In this document: positions 1-9,250 of the stretch, piece by piece
Position numbering within the stretch: the stretch's first letter is position 1
How the letters are laid out: every line of letters starts with the position of its first letter
Assembly (NCBI GenBank): GCA_963575745.1
Contig: CAUYUJ010016486.1
Coordinates: 1-64,000, forward strand
Source: Prorocentrum cordatum
Lineage: Eukaryota > Sar > Dinophyceae > Prorocentrales > Prorocentraceae
Length of the DNA: 64,000 nt
Direction of reading: 5' to 3'
Program-made: the position numbers and the translations under genes
Notes under the pieces: generated by a model
Told to the model about the DNA's origin: nothing
Seen by the model: the letters and a program-made list of their open reading frames with translations, nothing else
Database searches by the model: none

Positions 1-1
1 C

Positions 2-400
2 GTTGCCGCCAGATGGTTCTGCTTCGCGCTATACGGGCTCTCGGCGCGGACGTGCGGCGGCCGCCGCGTCAGTGCGCGCCGTTTCTCGCCGGGCGTGGGC
101 ATCGGCGGGGCCAAGTGCCCGATTGCGCGGGAGTCCAAGGTCTTCGTCGGGGACCTGACCGTGCGCGCTGCCTGCGCCATGATCGCTCTCGGAGCGTGTC
201 CGGCGGGGCTCAGCGGGGCGACGCGGGACGGCGCCGTGCCCATGTCTGTGGGTGCATTCGGCGCCGCGCGCTCGCCGCGCCCACGGCCGCGCGGCGGGCG
301 CGGGCGGGGGAACCGCCGCGCGCGCGCCAGTTCTCCCGTCGAGTGGCGTGGGAAGTGCCTGCAGAGCGCAGTGGCTGATCTCGTGGGGGCCGACGCCGCG
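2..400 (+). pseudogene. 5' partial coding segment of the Helitron polyprotein (frame open at window edge)
   Basis: The frame beginning at base 2 is open from the window edge to a stop at 779-781. Its first ~240 bases look coding: third positions are almost all G or C, and the peptide has spaced cysteines around KCPIARESK, followed by an Ala/Gly-rich stretch. I do not recognise a domain. The coding signal appears to move to the frame of the next segment near base 400, so a frame change is likely there. The first ORF from base 13 in the other frame is Arg-rich and looks like a shadow. Confidence 0.35.
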
Positions 401-417
401 CGGCATTTCGGTCGCGC

Positions 418-2310
418 GTGTCAGAACCACGAGGGTTCGGTTGTGGGTCGCTGGTGGAGCGCTGGAATCTGGAGGTCGTGGTCCAGCACTTGCGCTCCCG
501 CCCCCTGCACTTGCGCGTGCTCGCTGCGGAATCTGCGGAAGCGTTCGAAGCGCAGGATGGAAGGCGTGTGGCGCGGGCGCTGGGGCACGCGGCGGGCTTC
601 TGCGCTGGTGCTCTGCTGTGGCTCGACGGCGGCCACGTGTGCGCGGTGGAGGAGTCGGTGGGTTCTGGGGATGTGGAGTGGGGGGGAGCCGAGAGCGCGC
701 CGTGGTGTCGCGTCGTCGCTCGCGGGCGTTCGAGCTCGGCGTCGCGGTCGCCGCGCGCGGGTGCGGGGCGTGGCGCGCTGAGGGGCGGGGCGCCGAAGCG
801 CCGCGTGGGGCAGGGTGCCGCAGGGGCGCAGGGCGCGCGCGGGGGCGCGCGCGACGGTGTGGGCGCGGAGGTGTTGGCGCGCATGACTTGGAATCAGTTG
901 CATGAGCTGGCAACGCGATTGCGGGCGGAGGGCGACGAAGACGCGCCATCCTCGCGGCAATGGAATGTTCAGCAACAGAAGCGGGTGCGATTGGAGGCCG
1001 ATGCGCACAGGGCTGCGCTCGCGGCGCATCTGGGCATCGACCTGAGCGGTGTCCAGCATGCTGGCGCGGAGGCGCGATCGCGGGACCACTCGGAGGAGAT
1101 GCTGGGCGAGCTGGCGAGGCACGTGGAGGAGCGCGGCCGTGTGCCGCAGCAGCGTGAGTCCGCGCTCGGAAAATGGGTTGATCACGTGAGTTCTGGGGAG
1201 GTGGCGCTGACCCCCGAGCGGCGCGCCCGGTTCGACGGGCTCGTGGGCCGGCGGGAGGAGAGGCGCGCGCGCGCCCGCGCGATGCTGGACCGCATCGGGG
1301 AGCACGTGGATGTGCTCGACGAGCTGCCGAAGCGAGGGGCAGAAGACGAGGGGGAGGCAAAGCTGGCGCGTTGGATCAACAATGTCTGCGCTGGCCACCA
1401 CGAGCTGGATGATGACAACAAGGAGAGGTTCGATCGTTTGGTGGACAGGTGTGCGTGGCAACGGCGGACGGCGCAGGAGGTCGTGCTCGAGGTGAAAGCG
1501 TTCGTGGAGAGGCACGGGCGAGGGCCGCAGCGCTTCGGTCACGACGACGATCCGCGGGGGCATCTGCTTGCGCGTTGGGTGGGGCACGTCCGAGCGCGCG
1601 GCGTCGAGGGCCTGGGCGAGGGCTGGCGCGCGCAGCTGGAGGCGGCGCTGGGCGCGGATTGCATCCGGGCCCAGGCGCTCGAGGCGTGGTGCGAGAAAAA
1701 CGGGAGGATGCCGGTGGAGAAAGCGGAGGATGACGAGGAGCGCAGGCTGGCGAACGTCATCGCGAACCACGAGCGGAAGGGCCGCGGGGCGTCGTTCAAC
1801 GCGCCTGCGACTTTCGACGCGCTGCGGCAGAAGTACGCGCAGGCGGCCGCCGCGCGCCGCGATGCCGAGCGCAGGGGGGCGGAGGCGCGGGCGCTCGAGG
1901 CGCGGCGGCAGGAACTGCTGCAGCGCGCGGCGGAGGAGGAGGAGGCCTGCGAGGAAGAGAAGGAGCAGGAGGAGGGGGGGGGCCCGGCCGACTGCCTCGC
2001 GGAGGAGCGGCGCGCGGAGGTCACGCTGGATATGTTCGCTAGGTTCCAGATGGCAGACAGGGCGCTCGCTCGGCGGGTGAAGACCGCGCTCGTGGGCGCC
2101 CTGTTGTCGTACGTGGACGCGCTGCAGGGCGCCCCGCTCGGGCTCGACGTCTTCGCTGCCCTGGCCAAAGACAGGCGGGTCCGCGAAGCCATGGCTGCCC
2201 CGGCGGCCGACGAGCCGCGCCGCGAGGCGCTCGGGGAGGAGGATGAGGAGGAGGAAGAACAGGAGCAGGAGGAAGAGGAGCAGGAAGAGGAGGAGCAGGA
2301 GCAGGAATAG
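418..2310 (+). CDS. Helicase-associated-repeat region of the Helitron polyprotein
   Basis: The 630-residue segment holds four degenerate repeats, at about 1099-1236, 1282-1440, 1492-1650 and 1678-1824. Each runs 'hGr.P', then Leu-Gly/Ala-Lys/Arg-Trp-(Ile/Val), then a helix ending in Phe-Asp-x-Leu. This resembles the helicase-associated (HA, PF03457-like) repeat, a small helical probable DNA-binding unit common in protist genomes. The C-terminal third is a charged coiled coil ending in Glu/Gln runs. The frame stops at TAG 2308-2310 inside the Glu/Gln tract, where CAG codons are frequent, and continues open in the same frame. The functional start is unclear; the listed start is only the first GTG in this frame. 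The HA assignment is from motif pattern, not a profile search. Confidence 0.6.
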   Translation: MSEPRGFGCGSLVERWNLEVVVQHLRSRPLHLRVLAAESAEAFEAQDGRRVARALGHAAGFCAGALLWLDGGHVCAVEESVGSGDVEWGGAESAPWCRVVARGRSSSASRSPRAGAGRGALRGGAPKRRVGQGAAGAQGARGGARDGVGAEVLARMTWNQLHELATRLRAEGDEDAPSSRQWNVQQQKRVRLEADAHRAALAAHLGIDLSGVQHAGAEARSRDHSEEMLGELARHVEERGRVPQQRESALGKWVDHVSSGEVALTPERRARFDGLVGRREERRARARAMLDRIGEHVDVLDELPKRGAEDEGEAKLARWINNVCAGHHELDDDNKERFDRLVDRCAWQRRTAQEVVLEVKAFVERHGRGPQRFGHDDDPRGHLLARWVGHVRARGVEGLGEGWRAQLEAALGADCIRAQALEAWCEKNGRMPVEKAEDDEERRLANVIANHERKGRGASFNAPATFDALRQKYAQAAAARRDAERRGAEARALEARRQELLQRAAEEEEACEEEKEQEEGGGPADCLAEERRAEVTLDMFARFQMADRALARRVKTALVGALLSYVDALQGAPLGLDVFAALAKDRRVREAMAAPAADEPRREALGEEDEEEEEQEQEEEEQEEEEQEQE

Positions 2311-3156
2311 CAGGAGCAGGAGAAGGGCGACGAGGAGCGGCGGGAGCAGGAGTTGGGAGACGCAGCGATGGCGGACGCGGAGGAAGAACCGCAGGGCATG
2401 GCGGAGGAGGAGGAGCTGCCCGCGGGCATCGGCGAGGAGCACGAGGATTTCGTGCGGTACGTGCTGGCGACCTGCATGCTGTCGTCGGTGCCCGTCGCGC
2501 CCAGGTTCTTCGCGGGGGAGGCCCCAGGCGCGGAGCTGCAGCGGCAGGTGGCGGAGCTGGAGCGGCTGCGGGACGTCGCCCTGGGGCTCGACGCTGCCGC
2601 GGCGCAGGACAACGTGGCGCGGTCGCAGGCGATCCGGCGCCTGCGCCAGGCCGACCCCGAGCTGCTGCGCCGCACGCCGGCGCCCAATTCGGACGTGCGG
2701 GAGCCTTGGGAGCAGTGGCAGCGCCTGCTCCAACGGCTCGAGCAGGAGGGCGTGGAGCGCGAGGTCTGGGTCTGCTGCCGCCCCGAGCCGCTGCGCTGGC
2801 GCGCGCCGCTCCGCGACGACGGCAAGCCCGGGCCGGTCCGCGCGCCGCTGCTGCCGTCGCTGGACGCCGCCGAGGGAGAGGTCTGGAGGCCGGGGGAGGT
2901 GCGCGAGGCGACGCGGCAGGCGCGGTGCGCAGAGCAGGCGCGGCGGGACGGCGCTGCTGGCGCGGTGAAGCGCGAGGCGGTGGAGGCGGAGCGCGCCCGC
3001 GCCAGGAAGCGCGCGCGGGCGGCACGGTGCGCGGCGAGGGGGGAGAACGGATTCGCTGTGTTCCGTCGCCTCCTGCTGGAGGACGAGTGCTTCCGCCAGG
3101 ACACTTGCGAAGCGAGCGTGCAGCTCGACCAGCGACGCGCCCTGGAGCCCTGGTAG
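2311..3156 (+). CDS. Helitron polyprotein segment, unrecognised helical region
   Basis: This continues the frame of the preceding segment after the TAG at 2308; the first possible start is TTG 2353. It encodes about 280 residues: an acidic head, then a helical stretch rich in Leu/Arg/Gln with Trp pairs (EPWEQWQRLLQRLEQEG), then an Arg/Ala-rich basic coiled region. I recognise no family. It lies between the HA repeats and a further HA-like repeat, so a DNA-binding or spacer role is possible but inferred. It ends at an in-frame TAG (3154-3156) after which the frame stays open. Confidence 0.45.
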   Translation, partial: QEQEKGDEERREQELGDAAMADAEEEPQGMAEEEELPAGIGEEHEDFVRYVLATCMLSSVPVAPRFFAGEAPGAELQRQVAELERLRDVALGLDAAAAQDNVARSQAIRRLRQADPELLRRTPAPNSDVREPWEQWQRLLQRLEQEGVEREVWVCCRPEPLRWRAPLRDDGKPGPVRAPLLPSLDAAEGEVWRPGEVREATRQARCAEQARRDGAAGAVKREAVEAERARARKRARAARCAARGENGFAVFRRLLLEDECFRQDTCEASVQLDQRRALEPW

Positions 3157-4287
3157 CAGCGCGCGGGGCCCGACGGGAGCAGGCTGGCGCCGTGGCCGCG
3201 CGTCTTCGGTATCCCGAAATCGTGGGCTGGCCATGTCGGCGCGTTCTTCTCTGAGGCCGTGGAGTCGGGCTTCGCCGCCGACACGTTCCCCCAGGGGCGG
3301 CGCGGCTACTGCGCGGGCGAGCCGGGCGACGTGTGCGCGGAGCTCTGGCTGTTGCGCGCCTGGTGCCGCGCGCGCGGCGGCGTCGCTCGCATGGGTGGCA
3401 CCCTGGCTGCGCGCTTGCAGCAGCTCGAGGGCGACCGCGACATCATGTGCAGGGTGGAGGCCGCGGAGTGCGCGCGGCAGGCCTCCTGTGCTGTCCCGCC
3501 CGTGTATTCGGCGGACCTGAAGCCGCAGGCGATCCCCGAGTGGCCCGTGTGGCAGCAGCTCCTCAAGCTGAAGCCTCAGGCGCCGCGGCAGGTGGCGACT
3601 TTCGTGCGCCAGGAGCGGGCGGGCGTGGGCTTCACGTGGAACCTCGCCGCGGGGCACTGGGGCCTGGACCAGCAGCGCCTGCTCGCCGCGCTCGAGAGGG
3701 ATCCCACGTTGCTCGCCGCGGTGGAGAAGGGCGCCGCGGCTGCAGAGACGGACAAGGGCGTTCTGACTGCCCTCAACCAGTTCCGTGCCCGTCGCGGCGG
3801 TGTCTGGCCGGGCGCGTTCGCCGATCGGCGCGGGCAGCCCGATTTCAAGGAAGCAAAACTCGCGCGGGGTGTTGCAAGGGTGGCAAAGAAGTATTCGCAG
3901 GAATTCGTGCGCATCTGGTTGGACCAGACATTCCGCGAATGGCTGCGGCTGGCGGGGTGCGGGGATGAGGTGGTGGGAGGAGGGGCCGGCGGCGACGACT
4001 CTTCCTGGGGCGGCGGCGGCGGCGGCGGGTCCTCTTCGGGCAGCGGTGCGGGCGGTGGACCAGCGTCGGGGTCGGGCTCTGTTGCGCAGGGGCCGGGCGA
4101 CGGTGGCGCGGGCGGCGACGGCGAGGGGGGCGCGGGCGGGGGTGCGGGTCGGCTGCTCGGCGGCGGACCCAAGAGGCCAGCTCCCGAGGGACCAGGGCCG
4201 CGGACTCGCGGGACGGCGAGAAGGGACCAGGAGCGGTTGCAACAGGAGCGGCTGCGGAAGGAAGTGGAGGGGCGCCTCGCAGGGTAG
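3157..4287 (+). CDS. Helitron polyprotein segment with a fifth HA-like repeat
   Basis: Same frame as the two upstream segments; the first usable start is GTG 3259. The segment holds Cys-containing helices (AELWLLRAWCRARGG), an HA-like unit near 3759-3960 (hydrophobic helix, RRGGVWP, LARGVARVAKKY, FREWL) and a Gly/Ser-rich linker at 3961-4180 that suggests a flexible hinge. The end is basic and coiled. It closes at TAG 4285-4287, and the frame reopens at once with the zinc-finger region, so the stop looks like damage rather than a gene end. The glycine runs are unlike the rest and are prone to indels. Confidence 0.45.
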   Translation, partial: QRAGPDGSRLAPWPRVFGIPKSWAGHVGAFFSEAVESGFAADTFPQGRRGYCAGEPGDVCAELWLLRAWCRARGGVARMGGTLAARLQQLEGDRDIMCRVEAAECARQASCAVPPVYSADLKPQAIPEWPVWQQLLKLKPQAPRQVATFVRQERAGVGFTWNLAAGHWGLDQQRLLAALERDPTLLAAVEKGAAAAETDKGVLTALNQFRARRGGVWPGAFADRRGQPDFKEAKLARGVARVAKKYSQEFVRIWLDQTFREWLRLAGCGDEVVGGGAGGDDSSWGGGGGGGSSSGSGAGGGPASGSGSVAQGPGDGGAGGDGEGGAGGGAGRLLGGGPKRPAPEGPGPRTRGTARRDQERLQQERLRKEVEGRLAG

Positions 4288-6840
4288 ACAGTGAGGGCAG
4301 GGGACGGGGAGGTGAACGTGGCTCTGGATGACCCTCACGTGAGCGAGGAGGGCACCTTGCCGGCCTGGCTCCTGGACCCCGCGCCGCGCGCCGCGGGCAG
4401 GTGCGTCGCGCGCGTCTGGCGCCCGTGCAAGGGCGGATGCGTTCTCTGGCAGTGCAGCAGGAACCCGTGCAAGGGTCAGGGAGTGTTCTGTGGGAGCCAC
4501 GGCAGTCCCGAGCAGCGACCCTTCGGGCTGTGGGACCCGGACAAGCGCCACAGCTCCCTGACGCGCGAGTGTCCGGAACGGTACGGCTTGGCCGTGAAGG
4601 AGGCGCGGTTGCGCGAGACACAGGTCGGCGGCGCCCCGCCCGTGCCTACCCCGGCCATCGCTGCCGCTCGCAAGGCGCGCGTGCCCAGGCTCCAGCCGAA
4701 GTATGTGCCTCTGCCGCGTGACGAGCGCCACCCTCTACGGGCGTTTAAAGAGGCCCCGGAGGCTCTCCCGCCGTTCCCGTGCCGCCTTTGCGACCAGATC
4801 TTCGCCGCGCATGCCGGCTTCATAACGCACGTGCAAAAAAAACACCACGGGTGGCCGGAGTACAGGAAGCGCCTGTTCTACCTGGCCGAGCAGTGGCCGG
4901 AGAAGGACGGAGACGTGCGGCCCGTGAGGCCCCAGGAGTGGCGGCAGTGCGTGGATGCCTTCTCTGAGCACCTCGTCACGGGGTCTCACGACTGGCCGGC
5001 CTGCGCAGCGCCCGCCGACGTCTCGGGGGACGCCGCCGCCGCCGCTGCCGCGCCGGACGCGCCGCGCGCCTGGTGGAAGCCGCCAGGCGCGGACGGGGCC
5101 GTGCCGCCCGCGGGCGTGGACATGCCGCCCGTGGACTTGGACGCGCTGGGCGCTGCTCCGGCGGCGTCGGACGCCGAGGGGCCCGAGCCCGGGCAGAGTC
5201 GCCGCGCCGTGCGCTCGAGGGTCGCCTGCTGCGTCTGCGCTCGTCTCCACTGGGCGGACGAGCTGCGGCGCGTGCACTTCTGGCAGCAGCCGGACGGCGC
5301 CGGGGAGCGTTCGCTGCTCTGCGACGAGGTGCCGAAGCGGCCCGCGCGCGCCGAGCTCGAGGCGGCGAGGGGAGAGGCATCCGAGGCCGCAGGCGCGCAG
5401 GCTCAGGCCATGCGCCTGACGCAGCGGCAGCGCGCCCACGCGCTGCTGGACCCGGCACGGTACCACGCCCGGTGGCGCTTCGTGCGCGAGGGCCCCGACG
5501 GCGTCGAGCGCCCGGGCGGCATCCCCCTCGAGGAGCTGGAGGCGTCCGCAGTGCGCGACCCTGGCCCAGACGGGAAGCTGTGGCTCTTGCACAAGAAGTG
5601 CTTCACGATTGACAGACGCCAGTCAGACGGGGTGCTCGTGGCCGACGCGAAGCAGAAGGTGCCCATCTGTGCAGGGTGTCACGGCGCGCTCACCAAGAGG
5701 TTGCCCGCGATGCCGACCTGCGCGCTGGCCAACGACCTCTGGATCGGGCGGCTGCCACTGCCGCTGCGGAATCTCACGCTGGGCGCGAAGCTTCTGCTGC
5801 CCATCGCGCGGGGCATCGTGCGGCGGTTCAACTGCAAGGCCGATTCTGGCGAGTGGGCTCCAATCGACCAGAAGATCAAGGCGTACGTGGGGAACTTCGT
5901 GGCGTTCCCGCAGGCGGACGGCGGTCGGCAGGTGCTGTCGCTGCCGCCGCGGGAGAGCGACCTCGTCGAGTTCGTGCAGATTGTCTTCGCGGGGTCCGAC
6001 CCCGCCACCCTGCAGAAGGCGCTATTGGAGGAGCTCGGCGTGCCCCTCGCCGATTTCAGGCGCGCTTACGAGTACCTCCGCGACACGAACGAGCAGTGCG
6101 CCGCGGTGCGGTGGGACGAAGAGGCCGCGCGAAACTTTGCGGACCCCGGGGGCGACGGCGATGGCGACGGCTCCTCGCTCCTGGGCCTGCCTCGCTGTCT
6201 CGCGGCGTGCGTGGCCGTGGGGGGTAAGGGCGGCGACGCTCGCCAGGAGGGCCCGGCCGATGCCGTGCAGCCCGGCGCGGGCTCGGCCCCGCCGAAGCGG
6301 ACGAGTGCAGGCGCTGCGAGCGCGGAGGGCGAAGCGAACGCGGCGGCTGACGGCGGGGGCGAGGCAGGGGGCTGGGGCGGGGACCCCACCGGTGAGGACG
6401 CTGCGGGCGCTGGCGGGGAGGACTCAGAGGGCGACGAGGGCAAGGCTGGTGAGGGAGGGGGCGGCGAGGGTGTCGAAGAGGGCGAGTACTGCGCCGCAGT
6501 CGCGGACTCCGACATGCTGGCCGATCTGGACAAGCAGTGGCAGAACGTGCACCTCAGCCTCCAGAGGGCGGAGGTGATTGTGCGCGAGAAGCAGCGTGCG
6601 GAGGCACTAACGCGGCAGTGCGACGGCATGGGGAATTTCCAGGACCGAGATTCCGACCGGCGCTTGGCGGAGGCTGCGAAAGAGGCCCACAAGGCTGCGA
6701 AGTTGCTCACCAACTGCAAGAAGGAGGCACTCACGAAGAAGCTGGAGCAGACGGAGCAGAAGATTCAGGCCACGCGGCCTCCTCCGGGAGTTGCCGGGAA
6801 GAGCGCGGCCGGTGGCGGCGGCGGCGGCGGCGCGCCGGCG
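4288..6840 (+). CDS. Zinc-finger and DUF6570-like part of Helitron replicase
   Basis: The open frame is 4291-7002, but the meaningful part ends near 6840. Residues 38-70 form a Cys/His cluster (Cys 38, 46, 50, 55, 60, 67, His 70). Residues 164-185 form a C2H2 finger (C-x2-C-x12-H-x4-H) followed by the YRKRL stretch. Residues about 310-615 match the pattern of DUF6570, a domain found N-terminal to Helitron Rep: paired CxxC, 'LPAMPTCALANDLWIGRLP', 'AYVGNFVAFPQ', then 'LRDTNEQCAAV'. A coiled coil follows. In a GGC-repeat run near 6815-6860 the frame must change to reach Rep. The DUF6570 call rests on memory of the family pattern; the C2H2 residues are plain in the sequence. Confidence 0.7.
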
Positions 6841-9250
6841 GGGGCGCTGAGGGCGGGGGGGCGAGGCGTGCGGTCCGGGTCGTCGTGCCCACTGGAACCG
6901 AGCCTGTCAGCATGTTCTCCCCCGGTTTCTGGAGTGCTTTCGACCCCGTCGCGTTTCCGTACGGCGACGGCGTCTTCGGACTCGAGAGGGAGGCGAAGTT
7001 GACGTACGACGAGTGGTGCAGGTGCCTCATGGCTCGCGAGGAGCTCGAGTACGAGGTCGCCGACGACGTCTCGGCACCCGACGCTGCGCGGGCGCCCGCG
7101 CCCGACGCCGCGTGGGCGCCCGCCGCGTCTGACTCGCCCGTGCCGCGCTGGCGTCGCCGCGCTGACCTGCTCACGGCCCAGTATTGCCTCAGGCGCAGAA
7201 AGGCTATCGTTCAGTCGGCCAGGTTATTCGTGCGCAAGCAGCGCCTGGGGGAGTACATCGCGGACCTCGCCGCACCGACGCCAGAGGAGCTGGCGCAGGT
7301 CGTGGCCGTGCTCGGCAGGGGGGCGGGCATCAAGGAGGCCCTGGGCCACGAGGGCGTGCCCCGGAACGTCAAGAGCGCGCTGCGCAGCATGCTGCTCAGC
7401 AACCGTGATGTTGTCGGCTCCGACGCGCACCGGACCACGCTGCGGCACATCAGTACCAGCTACACCCGGCTCTTCGGTCCGCCCCTGGTGTTCACGACGC
7501 CGAACATCGCGGACGCTCGGAACCTGATGGTGTCCCTGATGTACGAGGGCGCCTCCGTGCAGCAATGGCGGCTGCTGGAGGAGACTGCTCCCGTGATGCC
7601 TTCGACGCGGGACATGCTGCGGCGGGTGGCCGCTGACCCGGTGTCGCAGGCCATGGTCACGAACCTCATGCTGGAACTGTTCCTGGAGCATGTCGTCGGC
7701 GTCACGCCGCAGCGCGGGGCCACGGGCGTCTCCGACGGCGTGGCCGCCACGGGGGCGTGTGGAGCGTTCGGGCTCGTCCGCGCGTTCTTCGGACCCGTGG
7801 AGTCGCAGGGGCGCGGCGGCATCCATCCGCACATCCACCTGTGGCGCCTGCACCCGATGACTGGCGCGTTCCTCGCGAGGCTGCGCGCGGGGGACGTCGA
7901 AGGCCTCGAGGAGCGTTTGAGGAAGTGGAGGGAGGCCGTGCTCGCCACGGTCGGCAGCGTGCAGTTCGACGCGGCGGAGGAGGTGGGCTGGCAGGTGGGC
8001 TTGGACGGGCCGGACCGGCTGCCGCCGCTTCCGCTCGGCCCGCGGGATCGACGACCCGCGTTCGCGGACGGGAAGCGAGAGGAGAGCGACCTCCAATTGA
8101 AGCACAATGCCATCGCTGGCGCCTCGCGTATTCAGCTCGGGAAATTTTGCAAGACGGCGTGCGAAGAGGGCCGTCGCTCCGTCCGTGCTGACAACAAACT
8201 GTCCACAGAAGAGCTGCGGAATCAGGTTGCGGCCATGATGAACGTCGATCTCGTGGAGGAGCGGGCGATGCTGCAGCAGCAACAGCCCGCAATAGAGGGT
8301 CCGCTGCGGCAGCGCCCGTTCGCGCCGCTGGCAGATCCAGAGCCCGATCCCCATGGGCAGCGGGCACAGTACCCGGCGGTATTTGGCGAGCCTCTCACGG
8401 GTGCTCACGCGACGCTGCAGCCGCAGTACCGCCGCAAGCCTGCGTACCGCGTGCGCGCGGACGGCACCGCGGCGATGCACTTTGCGGAGGGCTCGAGGGA
8501 GGAGGCGCACACCTGGGCGCGCTGCTTCGCGCGGGACGCACGCAAGTGTATCATCCGGAGCCACCTTCACAGGTGCGGTCCCACGTGCTGGAAGCACAAG
8601 ACGAACGACGACGTGCCTCAGCACTGCAAGGTGTGCCGGCTCGGCTTCTACCACGGGTGCGAGACTGCGGTCTACAGCCGCCCGTCCAGGAAGCTTCCGG
8701 CCGCCTCCTTCGTCTGGCGGCGCTTGCGCAAAGGAAAGGAGTTGGTCTTGCCCGATGGGGCGCGGATCGAGTACGGCCCACCGCAGGAGGACCAGCGGAA
8801 CCCGCCGGGCGAGCGCCTGGTCCTCGACGAACAGTGCACGTACGGCCCGTGGCCGCACCGCTGCAACCGGCACGGCAGAGCTGGTTGCGTCGACGTGGTG
8901 CGGTACCACCCGTACCATGGGAGCACGAACCCTGTGGGCCAGGTGTGTCTGCGGAGCAACCTGGACGTCCAGTGTCTGGACCGCGTGGTGCTCGACCTGC
9001 CTGGCGACTCCAGCGTCGGGGGTTCGCGCGACGGCGACCCGGTCGTGCAGCCGCCTCCGGAGCTTGTTGCGTTCGCCGAGCCGGTCGCCGATGCGTCGGA
9101 AGCGCTGCCTGGCGTCGAGACTGGCGGCGCCGGTGGCGACGAGGGCACCGGGCAGAGCGGAGGTTCCACGGGTTCGGGGGTGTCGGCCGCAACGCAGGGC
9201 GGGGGCGGGGCGGGCCAGAGGGCGGCGCGCGCGGCTGCGGCGGGGGGGGG
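6840..9250 (+). CDS. Helitron Rep (Helitron_like_N) HUH endonuclease
   Basis: The open frame is 6537-9404; meaningful sequence starts around 6850 (MFSPGFWSAFDPVAFPYGDG at 6912, the usual 'pfg.G' entry of Helitron Rep). The order is typical: 'GPPLVFTTPNIAD', 'DPVSQAMVTNLMLELFL', then 'GPVESQGRGGIHPHIHLW' with the HUH metal-binding histidines at 7824-7838. After this comes a His/Cys region (HLHRCGPTCWKHK...CKVCRLGF, ~8560-8650) and 'NPVGQVCLRSNLDVQ', both standard Helitron landmarks. Rep nicks and joins single-stranded DNA in rolling-circle transposition. The frame leaves the coding track at a run of about ten G at 9241-9252, so a homopolymer indel is likely. Confidence 0.85.

Noticed and set aside
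421-4731. 1436-residue minus-strand ORF antisense to the Helitron region
   Set aside because: It mirrors the plus-strand coding track, is Arg/Leu/Pro-rich and has no motif. The plus strand carries all the recognisable domains, and GC-rich DNA is poor in stops.
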